Numbered from the stretch's first letter, positions 7,563 through 16,253 are shown. The stretch: 64,000 nt of DNA from Fulvivirgaceae bacterium JP3-4 (GCA_029309925.1 JARKND010000004.1:496001-560000), one strand, 5' to 3'. The notes: generated by a model from the sequence alone, not told the origin. Translations and numbers: made by a program.

Positions 7563-9104
7563 TCACATGATGAGCGCGCTGTTATGTTGAAGCAGATATT
7601 CTTTCACCTTTTTCAGCATGTGATATTTCGGTTCATCTTCAACGAAAACAGGTATAATTGCACGGACGTCATCGTATAGCCTGTGCGTTGCACCAGACAA
7701 GCGTGCATGACATTTAAGATAATCAATCGCCTGCATCAGCGAGATGGCCTGGATCGCGAGCACATCAAACGTGTTGTCGATCACTTTACGCGTTATCAAA
7801 GCGGCATTGCATCCCATGCTCACGATGTCCTGGTTGTCGTTGTTGTTCGAAATGCTGTGCAGATACATCGGATACGACAGCGTCTGATTTTCCGCGGTTG
7901 TCGAAGTAGCGGTGAATTGCATCCCCTGCATTCCGAAATTCAATCCGAGCTTTCCCAGGTTGATGAATGGCGTGAGCTTCTGATTCAGTTTATCGTTCAG
8001 CAGGTAGTTGAGCTGGCGCTCGGACAGCATACAAAGCTTGGTAATAACCGTTTTGAGTTTGTCCATCTCCAGCGCAACATAGTCACCATGGAAATTTCCA
8101 CCGTGGTAAACCATCTCGCGGCCATGATCGATAATGGGATTGTCGTTCACGGAGTTGACCTCGTCTGTCAGCACCTTTTCCGCGAAAGCGATCGTGTCAT
8201 AAACCGGACCGAGAATTTGCGGAACACAGCGCAGAGAGTAATACTCCTGAACCTTATCGGTGAAAACCGCCTCTTCTATTTTCCTGTGATATAAATGTTC
8301 AGGGCGTTTGCGGATCAGCTTGCTGTCACCCAGAAAAGTCTGCATAGCCTGCGCTACTTTCTGCTGACCGGTGTGATGCTTCACGCTGTTGAGTTCGATG
8401 GAGAAATGATCATCGAACGATTTCATGAGCTCATTGGTAATTGATGACAGCATCACCGCAACGTTCAATAATTTTTTTGCATGAATGATGTTAACAAGGC
8501 CAACACCAGTCATAGCCGAAGTCCCATTCATCAGGGCGAGTCCTTCGCGAAGATGAATTTGCAGCGGTCGGATGTTTTCCGAAGCAAAGACTTCTTTTGT
8601 TGGTGTCAGCTTTCCCTTGTACCACACTTCACCTTCACCGATCAGGTTGAGGGCAAGGTGTGCCAGTTGAACGAGATCGCCACTTGCACCAACACCGCCA
8701 CGCTGGAAAATACACGCGCTGATATTTTTGTTGAGCAACGTCACGATCAGGTCGGCTGCCTCCTGATGTATGCCGGAAGCACCCTGCATCAAGCCATTGA
8801 GGCGCGCGAGCATCGTTGCCCTTGAAATATCCTCCTGGAATGGTTCACCTGAACCCGAACTGTGACTGCGGATAAGGTTGTACTGAAGCTGGCGCTGATC
8901 GTCTTCACTGATCTTGTATTGCGCCATTGGGCCGAGCCCCGTATTAATACCGTAAATTATTTTGTCTTTCGAGTAAGCGAGTAGGAAATCGAAGTTCTTT
9001 CTCACCTTGTTTAAGGCGTCTGGATCCAGATTTACTTTATCGCCATCGTATAAAAGTCGCTTGAAATCGTCTGCTGTCAGTCTCTGCTTTCCGACTGTAA
9101 CCAT
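7563..9104 (-). CDS. Aromatic amino acid ammonia-lyase, probably tyrosine ammonia-lyase (flexirubin starter)
   Basis: 513 residues from the ATG at 9104; the frame stays open upstream only because it reads through a GC-rich repeat (proline/glycine-rich, LPGxPA-like), which is not lyase sequence. The MIO-forming Ala140-Ser141-Gly142 is in GGVGASGDLVQLAHLAL. Tyr51 sits in YGINTGLGPMAQY, and the substrate-selectivity region reads YNLIRSHSSG, as I recall for the F. johnsoniae TAL. TAL deaminates L-tyrosine to 4-coumarate, the likely aryl starter of flexirubin. A histidine ammonia-lyase is the alternative, but the cluster context and the GPMAQY and SHSSG motifs favour TAL. Confidence 0.88.
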   Translation of the reverse strand: MVTVGKQRLTADDFKRLLYDGDKVNLDPDALNKVRKNFDFLLAYSKDKIIYGINTGLGPMAQYKISEDDQRQLQYNLIRSHSSGSGEPFQEDISRATMLARLNGLMQGASGIHQEAADLIVTLLNKNISACIFQRGGVGASGDLVQLAHLALNLIGEGEVWYKGKLTPTKEVFASENIRPLQIHLREGLALMNGTSAMTGVGLVNIIHAKKLLNVAVMLSSITNELMKSFDDHFSIELNSVKHHTGQQKVAQAMQTFLGDSKLIRKRPEHLYHRKIEEAVFTDKVQEYYSLRCVPQILGPVYDTIAFAEKVLTDEVNSVNDNPIIDHGREMVYHGGNFHGDYVALEMDKLKTVITKLCMLSERQLNYLLNDKLNQKLTPFINLGKLGLNFGMQGMQFTATSTTAENQTLSYPMYLHSISNNNDNQDIVSMGCNAALITRKVIDNTFDVLAIQAISLMQAIDYLKCHARLSGATHRLYDDVRAIIPVFVEDEPKYHMLKKVKEYLLQHNSALIM

Positions 9105-9150
9105 AAATGCTCGTAAGGTCTTAAATGAGGCGTGAAAATAGTAAAAAAAA

Positions 9151-9404
9151 GGGAGCTGGGAAGCAGGGAAGCCGGGAGCCAGGAAGCCTGGTGGCCGGGA
9201 GCGGCAGAGCCGGGAGGCCAGGTTGCCGGGAAGCCAGGAGGCCACGAGTGTCAGCTAGAATAATTAGCCGATTAAGGCGCTGCTGTGATGACATAAAAAA
9301 AGCGAAGATCTTTCTTCGCTTGTAGATTGACGACAACCTTCCTTGGATATAAAATAATCCGCAGTCCTCACCCGGCATTCCTGGCCTCCCGGCCAGCCGA
9401 CTCC
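9151..9404. repeat. GC-rich degenerate repeat in two inverted halves around a terminator
   Basis: Positions 9151-9247 are a run of imperfect, roughly 14-16-nt G-rich units such as GCCGGGAGCCAGGAA and GCCGGGAGGCCAGGTT. Positions 9367-9404 hold the reverse-complement type (CCCGGCATTCCTGGCCTCCCGG). The two halves flank a rho-independent terminator at 9294-9321, so the whole stretch could fold into a large hairpin. It occupies the 305-nt gap between the ammonia-lyase start and the solute-binding-protein stop; nothing in it looks coding. Base composition differs sharply from the neighbouring genes, suggesting a mobile or expanding interspersed repeat. Confidence 0.7.
9294..9321 (-). terminator. 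Rho-independent terminator of the solute-binding-protein gene
   Basis: On the minus strand, AAGCGAAGA pairs perfectly with TCTTCGCTT (9-bp stem, 9300-9308 with 9313-9321, 4-nt loop) and is followed by a T run. It lies 89 nt past the stop at 9410 and separates that gene from the pigment operon. Confidence 0.85.
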
Positions 9405-9409
9405 CGATT

Positions 9410-10264
9410 CTACTTCGTGCCTGACTGCAACAACTTCACGCCCGATTCTCCAAGGTGCTTGATCAGTATTGTCTTGTATTCTTTGGTGTTTGCATATCCT
9501 CCATTGGCTTTGAAGAACTCATCAAGAACAGGTGCCCAATCGCTGTTGAGCGGCATCACAATACCAAATTGCTCTGCAGCCTTGTCTCCTACCGGGTGGC
9601 GCTTCACGGGCTTCTTCAACTGGACTGCTTCGATGTAGAAAGCGAGGTCGAGATATGCCACTCCAGTCGGGTCCGCAAAAACTTTTTCGAGTGTTTCCTG
9701 GCTTGTTGTGGTGGTGGTCACCTTGAGCCCAGGATAATATTTTGACTTGAGGTCAGCTATCCGCTTCTCGTTGAGCGTTCCCTTGGCTGTGTAGGCGGTA
9801 AAATTCGCAAATGTCTTAGAGATATCTTCAAGTTTAGCCAGCGTTGGCACAGAAGGCTGAGTGATCAGAATGGCAAAATTGGTGATGATGGGTGGGCTGA
9901 ATTTTACTTCTCTTTTCCGCTCGTCCGTAATTGTAACGTTCCCCAAACCAAACACACCTCCGCTTGAAGCTTTTGTCTTATCGTACATCGCTTTGAAGTT
10001 AGATCCGTCTCCAACGAACTTTGAAGTCAACTTCACACCTTTGTTTGCATTTACCCAGGCAACAAAGTCGTGCATGATGTCTACACAAATTCCTGTGAGT
10101 TCACCGTTCTTATCTTTATAGACGAAACTTGGTGTTTCAACGTAGACAAGTGAAATCGTGCCTGTCTTGGATGACTTCACACTATTCCAGGTGTCACCGG
10201 TAAAAGTCTGGGCAGACACAGCACCTGCGGTCAACAGTGCTGCAAAAAGTAGTTTAATTTTCAT
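9410..10264 (-). CDS. Periplasmic solute-binding protein (family 3-like)
   Basis: 284 residues with a signal peptide (MKIKLLFAALLTAGAVSAQ). The mature protein shows the type of fold used by polar amino-acid-binding proteins: an early LVYVETPSFVYKDKNGELTGICVDIMHDF strand-helix (split here by reading), then VTITDERKREVKFSPPI, which matches the MTITPERAKKVDFSDPY signature of SBP family 3. No permease or ATPase gene lies next to it, so it may work as a stand-alone receptor or with a distant ABC system. The ligand is not predictable. Confidence 0.8.
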   Translation of the reverse strand: MKIKLLFAALLTAGAVSAQTFTGDTWNSVKSSKTGTISLVYVETPSFVYKDKNGELTGICVDIMHDFVAWVNANKGVKLTSKFVGDGSNFKAMYDKTKASSGGVFGLGNVTITDERKREVKFSPPIITNFAILITQPSVPTLAKLEDISKTFANFTAYTAKGTLNEKRIADLKSKYYPGLKVTTTTTSQETLEKVFADPTGVAYLDLAFYIEAVQLKKPVKRHPVGDKAAEQFGIVMPLNSDWAPVLDEFFKANGGYANTKEYKTILIKHLGESGVKLLQSGTK

Positions 10265-10367
10265 GGGAGTTGGGTTTGTTTTGAACTTACCCTCATATTA
10301 TCTCTTTCACGGCAGAAAAGCTGCTGCAAGGTAATATTCACGTACTATTTCAGGTGAGATTGAATTT

Positions 10368-11141
10368 TTACCAGGAGATCTTTTCTTTGTTAACGAATGC
10401 GGCAACTCCGCGTTTACAATCTTCACTTTCCCGTGCTTTCGCATTCATTTCTGCTGCAAACGTTAGTGCATCTTCTAAAGGAAGCGTCTGCACCTTCGCC
10501 ATCATTTGCTTCGTAACACCCATGCTGTAACCCGAGTTGGAGACGATGAGTTGTGCTGCAAAATGGATGACTTCCTCATCGAGTTCCTCTTTTGCCACAA
10601 TTTCGTTGATGATTCCGATTTTTTTCGCCTGGTCTGCATTGATAAGCGCACCGCTCAGCAATAACTGGCGCGACCTTGCTTCACCAATCTTTCGAATGAG
10701 GAATACCATTACAATGGCCGGAATGAATCCGATCTTCACTTCCGTGTAGCCGAACTTCGACTCGGGTGTTGCAAAACTAAAATCGCATACTGCCGCGAGC
10801 CCGCATCCACCTGCAATCGCATGACCCTGGATCTGCGCGATCACAACTTTTTTCAGACTGTATATCTGAAGGAATAATTCTTTAAGGTGATTTGAATCGT
10901 TGAAGTTTTGTTCGTAAGAGAAGGACTGAAGTTGCTGCAGGTATTCAAGGTCTGCACCCGCAGAGAACGCTTCACCATTTGCTTTGAGAATGATCACTTT
11001 TACGGTGTCATCCTTCTCGGCCTCAGCAAACGCAGCTTTGAGTTCTGTCACCATGTCGTAACTCAGTGCATTTCTTTTTTCAGCACGATCCAGTGTGATG
11101 AATGCAATGCGATCCAGCACAGAATATTTTATATACTTCAT
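10368..11141 (-). CDS. Enoyl-CoA hydratase/isomerase family protein (crotonase)
   Basis: 257 residues, the normal crotonase length. Oxyanion-hole segments are visible: AFSAGADLEYLQQL and AIAGGCGLAAVCDFSFA. The first half carries the typical ITLDRAEKRNALSYDMV N-terminus. Family members hydrate or isomerise enoyl-CoA esters in fatty-acid or amino-acid breakdown. The second catalytic Glu position, used to separate hydratases from isomerases and methylglutaconyl-CoA hydratases, cannot be fixed by eye, so the substrate stays open. It is followed 18 nt upstream on the same strand by comEC. Confidence 0.88.
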   Translation of the reverse strand: MKYIKYSVLDRIAFITLDRAEKRNALSYDMVTELKAAFAEAEKDDTVKVIILKANGEAFSAGADLEYLQQLQSFSYEQNFNDSNHLKELFLQIYSLKKVVIAQIQGHAIAGGCGLAAVCDFSFATPESKFGYTEVKIGFIPAIVMVFLIRKIGEARSRQLLLSGALINADQAKKIGIINEIVAKEELDEEVIHFAAQLIVSNSGYSMGVTKQMMAKVQTLPLEDALTFAAEMNAKARESEDCKRGVAAFVNKEKISW

Positions 11142-11159
11142 AGATGTTTATCCGTCTCC

Positions 11160-13232
11160 TTAGAAAAATTCCTGGTAAGCGCCATGGTGCCTGACGGAAT
11201 GTACTTTCCAACCGGCATGCAATGCATCTTTCAGGAATCGCCCGGTGTAAAAATAGGAATTACTGCTGTCTAAAATAATTAAAGGTGACGAAGACTTCAG
11301 CTTTTTGAGATCGGCAATCCTTGCAGCATTGTTTCCGATAATAACAAGGTCCACCCGGAGCCTTTCTGACAAATTAAATTCAGGCGACTTCAAAACGAGT
11401 ATGCTTCGGCCCTTCCAGTGGATCAGTTGCCCCCCTGGAACAGACCGGGCATTTGCCACTGGTGTGACTGATTGAATTCCGGCAAACAACCGGTTTGGCT
11501 GAATGTGAAACCGGATACGCTCTCTGTCATGCCAAAGCACCGAATCTGTATAGAAGAATGCGCGGCCATTTTCCATAAGGTCAAAAGCGCTGTGCCCCTG
11601 AACGTTGTAGACCGTAAGCTTTGACTTCGCAAAAGCGTTGATATGATGATCCCATTGCTCGATCACCAGAAGCAGAACCGCTGCTGACGACAGAAGAACA
11701 AATTCAAACTTTCGATACTGAAAAAGCAACACCATCATCACAATGGCGATCATGATCATCCAGCTTTGATACGTGTTGATGTAGATGTTTTCAACAAGGC
11801 TGTAGGGAAATCCTTCAACGATAAAGACAACGAAATTGATAAACTTGATCGACCATGTCAGGAGAAAACCAACACCCATCGCCACAACGTGGATAAAACT
11901 CACGGCCAGCAAAAGAATTCCGAGCACAAGGACCACGAATGATCCTGGAATGACCAGGAGATTCGACAGCAGGAAATAATTTGGAAACTGATGAAAATAA
12001 AGAAGCCCCAGTGAAAAAGTTGCAAGTTGCGCTGCAATGGACACGCAGGTGATCTTCCAGATCTCATCGAGGAGATAGTTCGCTGGGTTCCAGAGATTAT
12101 AGAGCCCTGCCTGAAGGTAAACGATGCCCAGCACCGCCAGGTACGACAACTGAAACCCAACAGACATGACGAGCTGGGGATCGAACACAAGAAGACAAAA
12201 TGCAGATGCACCCAGCGTATTGAAAATATTAGTGGTTTGTCCGGTCGGTCGCGCCAGCGCTACGAACGAAAACATTGTCACCGCCCGTAACACCGAGGGT
12301 GAAAGACCAGTAATGAATGCATACAACCAAAGCAAAACAAGGCTGACGATCGCGAGTATCCACGGCCCTGATCGCAATTTCAGCACCGGCTTAAAGACCC
12401 ACATAATGATCATGTAAAGGATACTGATGTGAAGTCCGGACACAGCAAGAACATGCATGGCACCAGTGGCGGAGTATGCATTCAGCAGATCATTGTCGAG
12501 ACCATCGGTTACTCCCAGCACCAACGCAGAGGCTACCGCCTGCTCACGTTCTCCCGCTACAAAACTTTCCAGCTGATACTGGCACCAGTCTCGCGAAAGA
12601 AATGCATACTCGATGAACCGTGATGGAGGCGCATGACCAATCCGCTGCACGGACCCGCTGCGGAGGAAGTGCTGATGAAAGATATTTCGAAACGTCAGGT
12701 AGCGCTTGTAGTCAAACTCCCCAGGATTAGACGGTGGCGTCATGAGCGCGGGCCGTCCCCTGATCAGCAACACATCCCCATAGAAAAACGGCCTCGAAAA
12801 GTCTTTCCTGGAAAAATAAAGCAGCAACTTTCCCTTGCACCTTATCCATTCCCCTTTCGAATAGACCTCAGTGACGATTCCTTCGGTTTTCCACGAATTC
12901 AGCTTCTCCTGAGAAAAGCTCGTGATCACTGCCCGATAAAACTGGATTGAATCTTTGTGGGCGATGAGGTGATCCGGATGTTTGTCGTGTTTCTGAAGAT
13001 TGACGTGCAGATAACCTGCAAGAAAAATTGCCGGCAAGCCAATCAATCCAAAGTATCCTTTCGGAAAACTTCTGCCTGCAATGAAGAATACAAAATAGCT
13101 GAGGAGCAATATCGCGAGAACAATTCCGCAAAAGAGAAGAGGAATAATTCCCGGATGATAAACACCGAGAAGTATTCCTCCTGTAAATATTGCTGTGATC
13201 CTGATGAAAGTGTAGGGCGTCCAGCGGAACAT
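11160..13232 (-). CDS. comEC: ComEC/Rec2-family competence membrane protein
   Basis: 690 residues. The N-terminal part has three hydrophobic segments and a DUF4131-like soluble region (about 100-200). The central Competence domain follows (about 225-500), with the recognisable AVSGLHISILYM and ATGAMHVLAVSGLH motif and many membrane helices. ComEC forms the inner-membrane channel for single-stranded DNA uptake in natural transformation. The C-terminal part (about 540-690) is short and lacks a clear HxHxDH metallo-beta-lactamase motif, so the nuclease-like domain seen in many ComEC proteins seems reduced or lost, as in many Bacteroidota members. Confidence 0.88.
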   Translation of the reverse strand: MFRWTPYTFIRITAIFTGGILLGVYHPGIIPLLFCGIVLAILLLSYFVFFIAGRSFPKGYFGLIGLPAIFLAGYLHVNLQKHDKHPDHLIAHKDSIQFYRAVITSFSQEKLNSWKTEGIVTEVYSKGEWIRCKGKLLLYFSRKDFSRPFFYGDVLLIRGRPALMTPPSNPGEFDYKRYLTFRNIFHQHFLRSGSVQRIGHAPPSRFIEYAFLSRDWCQYQLESFVAGEREQAVASALVLGVTDGLDNDLLNAYSATGAMHVLAVSGLHISILYMIIMWVFKPVLKLRSGPWILAIVSLVLLWLYAFITGLSPSVLRAVTMFSFVALARPTGQTTNIFNTLGASAFCLLVFDPQLVMSVGFQLSYLAVLGIVYLQAGLYNLWNPANYLLDEIWKITCVSIAAQLATFSLGLLYFHQFPNYFLLSNLLVIPGSFVVLVLGILLLAVSFIHVVAMGVGFLLTWSIKFINFVVFIVEGFPYSLVENIYINTYQSWMIMIAIVMMVLLFQYRKFEFVLLSSAAVLLLVIEQWDHHINAFAKSKLTVYNVQGHSAFDLMENGRAFFYTDSVLWHDRERIRFHIQPNRLFAGIQSVTPVANARSVPGGQLIHWKGRSILVLKSPEFNLSERLRVDLVIIGNNAARIADLKKLKSSSPLIILDSSNSYFYTGRFLKDALHAGWKVHSVRHHGAYQEFF

Positions 13233-13278
13233 GAGGGAAGATAGAAGCCCCGCCTGCTACTACCAATGGGCGTCTTTA

Positions 13279-13405
13279 AAAAAATTTAGATTTTAGATTT
13301 TAAATTTGAGATTTAGGGTATCAAACCAAAAAACCAAGTCCACCCTAAAGGGGATGCTCATTGTCCGAATCCAGCACTGAATCTAAAATCTAAAATCTTA
13401 AATGT
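13279..13405. repeat. AT-rich heptad-repeat element with inverted arms
   Basis: The left arm (13285-13312) is four 7-bp units: TTTAGAT twice, then TTTAAAT and TTGAGAT. The right arm (13379-13403) is the inverted version (ATCTAAA units). The arms enclose about 66 nt of more balanced sequence. It lies between comEC and phoH, both read on the minus strand. A related element built on TCTTAAA heptads occurs at 61584-61714. Confidence 0.7.
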
Positions 13406-13417
13406 TTATCTCTCAGA

Positions 13418-14389
13418 TCAAACCTTCGGAATATCCGGATTGGCCTCTTTATTATAGGCGTCAATAATCTCGCGCACCAGTCTGTGTCGAACTACGTCTT
13501 TTTCAGATAACTCCACGAAGCCAATTCCTTTTACGTCTGTTAGAATGCGGATCGCTTCTTTCAAACCCGAGCGTTGATTTCGCGGAAGGTCGATCTGTGA
13601 CGTGTCCCCGGTTACGATCATCTTTGAATCCGGGCCCATACGCGTCAGAAACATTTTCATTTGCATGGGCGTAGTGTTTTGTGCCTCATCCAGCAGAATG
13701 AATGCGTTGTTCAGTGTACGTCCGCGCATGTATGCCAGCGGAGCAATCTCAATGATCTCGCGCTCCATATAATATTGGAGTTTTTCGTATGGGATCATGT
13801 CGCCCAGCGCATCATAGATCGGGCGCAGGTACGGATCGATTTTTTCCTTCAGATCGCCTGGAAGGAAGCCAAGGTTCTCGCCCGCCTCAACCGCAGGACG
13901 TGTGATAATTATTTTTTTGACATGCTTGTTTTTCAAAGCACGTACCGCCATCGCCACAGAAATATAGGTTTTCCCGGTACCGGCAGGGCCAAGCGCAAAC
14001 ACGAGATCGTTTGTCTGAACCTGCTCGACAAGCTTTGCCTGATTTACCGTCTTCGCTTTGATTGAAGTTCCCTTGGTGCCATATAAAATGACATCCTCGG
14101 AAGATGCATCACCGTTGACCGGCAATGTCGTCTCCGCTTCTTTTGCGATGTAGTTTTGAACATTTTCTTCCGTCACGCGTCCGTATTTATGGTAATGGTC
14201 GATCAGGGAATTGAGGATGTCATCGATCTGGATGATTTCCGATGTCGATCCTTTCAAAACAATCTCATTGCCTCGCGAAACAATCCGGCTTTTCGGAAAA
14301 GCGGCAGCCAGGGAATCAATGTTCTTGTTTGCCACCCCGAGAAAATCAATCAGCGAGATGTTATCCAGTGTTACTACTTTCTCTATCAA
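13418..14389 (-). CDS. PhoH-family ATPase (PhoH-like, with N-terminal KH-type region)
   Basis: 323 residues, typical for PhoH/YbeZ. Walker A is GPAGTGKTY (Lys140) and Walker B ILLDEAQNTT (Asp234, Glu235); MIVTGDTSQIDLP follows, as in all PhoH proteins. These are cytosolic ATPases linked to RNA metabolism and, in YbeZ, to 16S rRNA maturation with YbeY. The start is a TTG at 14389, which gives the family N-terminus (MIEKVVTLDNISLIDFLGV); no ATG lies nearby. Despite the name, membership of the Pho regulon is not implied, and no TTAACAT box was found upstream. Confidence 0.9.
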   Translation of the reverse strand: MIEKVVTLDNISLIDFLGVANKNIDSLAAAFPKSRIVSRGNEIVLKGSTSEIIQIDDILNSLIDHYHKYGRVTEENVQNYIAKEAETTLPVNGDASSEDVILYGTKGTSIKAKTVNQAKLVEQVQTNDLVFALGPAGTGKTYISVAMAVRALKNKHVKKIIITRPAVEAGENLGFLPGDLKEKIDPYLRPIYDALGDMIPYEKLQYYMEREIIEIAPLAYMRGRTLNNAFILLDEAQNTTPMQMKMFLTRMGPDSKMIVTGDTSQIDLPRNQRSGLKEAIRILTDVKGIGFVELSEKDVVRHRLVREIIDAYNKEANPDIPKV

Positions 14390-14397
14390 TGATATAA

Positions 14398-14428
14398 TTG
14401 TGTTTAAATGGAGTTAATCTTTACTTTG
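14398..14428 (+). promoter_or_regulatory. Candidate sigma-A promoter of the SAM-hydroxide adenosyltransferase gene
   Basis: TTG (14398-14400), 20 nt, then TTACTTTG (14421-14428), one mismatch from the Bacteroidota TAnnTTTG box. The predicted start is near 14434, giving a leader of about 70 nt. It sits between the divergent phoH and the downstream gene. Confidence 0.4.
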
Positions 14429-14506
14429 CACAACAAAATTAACGAAATAAAAAGCACACTTGCGGTGCCATTATTTTCACAAAAAGCCTAAAAATAGCAA
14501 GCCAGG

Positions 14507-15280
14507 ATGCCTATCGTCACTCTTTTAACGGATTCCGGAGAAAGCGATCACTATGTAGCGGCTATAAAGGCAAAGATCATCAGCACAAACCCGGGCATCG
14601 GAATTATTGACATTACGCATGCCATCGCCTCATGCGATATTGGCCATGCGGCTTTTGTCTTGAAGTCCGTCTTCCGAGAATTCCCTAAAGGCACCGTTCA
14701 CCTCGTGGGCATCAGTTCCGTGGGCAGCAAGGGGGACCTGCCGATCGCGATTCAATTAGAAGATCATTTTTTTATTGGTTCAGACAACGGCCTGTTCAGC
14801 CTGATCAGCGATAAAAATTTTCAATACGCAGTGCAACTCAACAGCATCAACCAGATCACCTCAACCTTCCCGGAACGCGATATTTTTGCCCCGGCCGCTG
14901 CCAAACTAGCGAGCGGAATCTCAGTCACTGATCTCGGTAAGCCACTGCAAGCTATTAAACGGATGATCGATCGGCAGGTTAAGGCTACACGCAGGCAAAT
15001 TTCCGGGCAGGTTGTGCGAGTGGATAGTGCCGGGAACCTCATCACCAACATTCCCAAAGAGGCGTTCGATATTCTCAGCAAAGACAAAGCGTTCACCATC
15101 CAGTTCGGAGGCGAAAAGTTTCGCAGAATTCACACGCAATACAGCCAGGCTGAAGAAGGCGAGTGTTTCCTCCTGTTCAACAGCCTTGGTCTGCTCGAGA
15201 TTGGAATCTATAAAGGCAACGCTTCGGAGTTGCTGGGGTTGACCTATGATAGTATGGTGAATATCGTGTTCGAAGAGTGA
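14507..15280 (+). CDS. SAM hydroxide adenosyltransferase (DUF62 family)
   Basis: 257 residues. The N-terminal TLLTDSGESDHYVAAIKAKI corresponds to the TDFGxxDxYVGxMKG signature of the fluorinase/chlorinase superfamily; GSDNGLFSL lies near residue 90, and the C-terminal domain has the NSLGLLEIGIYKGNASELLGL segment typical of DUF62. Known members hydrolyse S-adenosylmethionine to adenosine and methionine, using water or hydroxide; halogenases of the fold carry extra loops not seen here. The role in the cell is unknown. It is divergent from phoH. Confidence 0.9.
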   Translation: MPIVTLLTDSGESDHYVAAIKAKIISTNPGIGIIDITHAIASCDIGHAAFVLKSVFREFPKGTVHLVGISSVGSKGDLPIAIQLEDHFFIGSDNGLFSLISDKNFQYAVQLNSINQITSTFPERDIFAPAAAKLASGISVTDLGKPLQAIKRMIDRQVKATRRQISGQVVRVDSAGNLITNIPKEAFDILSKDKAFTIQFGGEKFRRIHTQYSQAEEGECFLLFNSLGLLEIGIYKGNASELLGLTYDSMVNIVFEE

Positions 15281-15370
15281 GCAATGGCAACTGCTATGGC
15301 CATGGCAGAAAAACCCCTTCTTGAATTCTCCAAATGCATTAGCTATAGCCATTGCCAAAAGCCATAGCTT
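15281..15370. repeat. GCWATGGC repeat cluster able to form hairpins
   Basis: Copies of GCAATGGC and GCTATGGC occur on the plus strand at 15281-15300, and their complements (GCTATAGCCATTGCC and GCCATAGC) at 15341-15369. The inverted arms are separated by about 35 nt. It starts one base after the DUF62 stop codon and ends before the monooxygenase gene, so it might work as a transcript 3'-end structure or be an interspersed repeat. Confidence 0.55.
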
Positions 15371-15396
15371 TACAAAAGTATATAACTATTCACTGA

Positions 15397-15693
15397 ATGA
15401 TTATTCGTATCGTCCGTATGCACTTCACTGAGGCCGGAGTTTCCGAGTTTCTGGAGATCTTTGACAAAAACAAAGTGGCTATCCGGAATTTTCCCGGATG
15501 CACGCACCTGCAGTTACTGAAAGATGCAGAGGATGATACTGTCTACACTACACTTAGTCATTGGGATAACGAAGAAAGCCTTGAGGCTTATCGGAAGTCT
15601 GAATTATTTGGATCGGTATGGGGACGGGTGAAGACGTTGTTTGCTGAAAGAACGGTGGCGTTTTCCCTCAAAAAATATATTGAGCTCAGTTAG
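15397..15693 (+). CDS. Antibiotic biosynthesis monooxygenase (ABM)-domain protein
   Basis: 98 residues forming one dimeric alpha/beta-barrel (ferredoxin-like) domain. The ABM pattern is seen: an N-terminal strand (MIIRIVRMHF), the GCTHLQLLKDAED strand, TTLSHWDNEESLEAYRKSELF and a final basic strand. Such small proteins act as monooxygenases, haem-degrading enzymes or oxidative-stress proteins; the motif does not decide the substrate. It is a single gene between two repeats or non-coding stretches. Confidence 0.82.
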   Translation: MIIRIVRMHFTEAGVSEFLEIFDKNKVAIRNFPGCTHLQLLKDAEDDTVYTTLSHWDNEESLEAYRKSELFGSVWGRVKTLFAERTVAFSLKKYIELS

Positions 15694-15818
15694 CTGAATT
15701 GTGCTTGATTGTGCCAATGTGCCAATCGTCTGATCAAATGTTCTTTGACGGAAAGAGCTTGATACACTAAATAAGTTTCATTGTTGAGGTTGCAAATGGC
15801 CCACCGCTAATTGGCTCA

Positions 15819-16184
15819 TTACGGAAGCTTCAGCAGTTTCTTTACCTTGTTCGCCAGCACATCGGGCTTGACCGGTTTCACGATGTACTCATTCACGCCA
15901 GATTTTAATGCCAGGTTAATCGCTTCCTCAGCATCGTCTGATGAAATCATAATAATAGGAGTTTGCTTTTTCTGCTCCACGCGAACGAGTTCGAGTATCT
16001 GGTCGCCTTTGTAGTGAGGCATGTGGATATCTGTGATGATCAGGTCGTAGTCGTTCTGCGCTTTTAACAAGCGGAATGCTTTGTCTCCATCCTTGACCCA
16101 GTAGGCGTGAACGTTCAACGGTTCAAGCGCTACCTGAATTACTTTCGCAACGATTACGTCATCTTCACAGACAAGAATTTTCAT
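15819..16184 (-). CDS. Single-domain response regulator (CheY-like)
   Basis: 121 residues, only a receiver domain. The acidic pair is in CEDD (near residue 8), the phosphoacceptor Asp52 in ITDIHMPHYKG, the Ser/Thr switch in MISSDD and Lys103 in YIVKPVKPD. No output domain follows. The ATG at 16184 is taken rather than the TTG one codon before it. It would relay phosphate from a histidine kinase to a partner protein; no kinase gene is adjacent, though two hybrid-less PAS kinases lie at 44.6 and 46.7 kb. Confidence 0.9.
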   Translation of the reverse strand: MKILVCEDDVIVAKVIQVALEPLNVHAYWVKDGDKAFRLLKAQNDYDLIITDIHMPHYKGDQILELVRVEQKKQTPIIMISSDDAEEAINLALKSGVNEYIVKPVKPDVLANKVKKLLKLP

Positions 16185-16253
16185 CAATTCTAATTTTGTT
16201 CAGCACGAAAGATAAAAAATTTTATCGGGGGATGAAGTTATCTTTGAACCTCC

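Noticed and set aside
7683-8294. Plus-strand open frame of 203 codons inside the ammonia-lyase gene
   Set aside because: Antisense to a strongly supported lyase reading frame, with no recognisable product.
9105-9245. Upstream extension of the ammonia-lyase frame, and minus-strand frame at 9121-9378
   Set aside because: Both translate the GC-rich repeat into proline-, leucine- and glycine-rich strings; the ATG at 9104 gives the normal family N-terminus.
13418-14389. phoH as a Pho-regulon gene
   Set aside because: The name is historical; no 11-bp TTAACAT repeat lies before the start at 14389 and the gene is far from the phosphate island.
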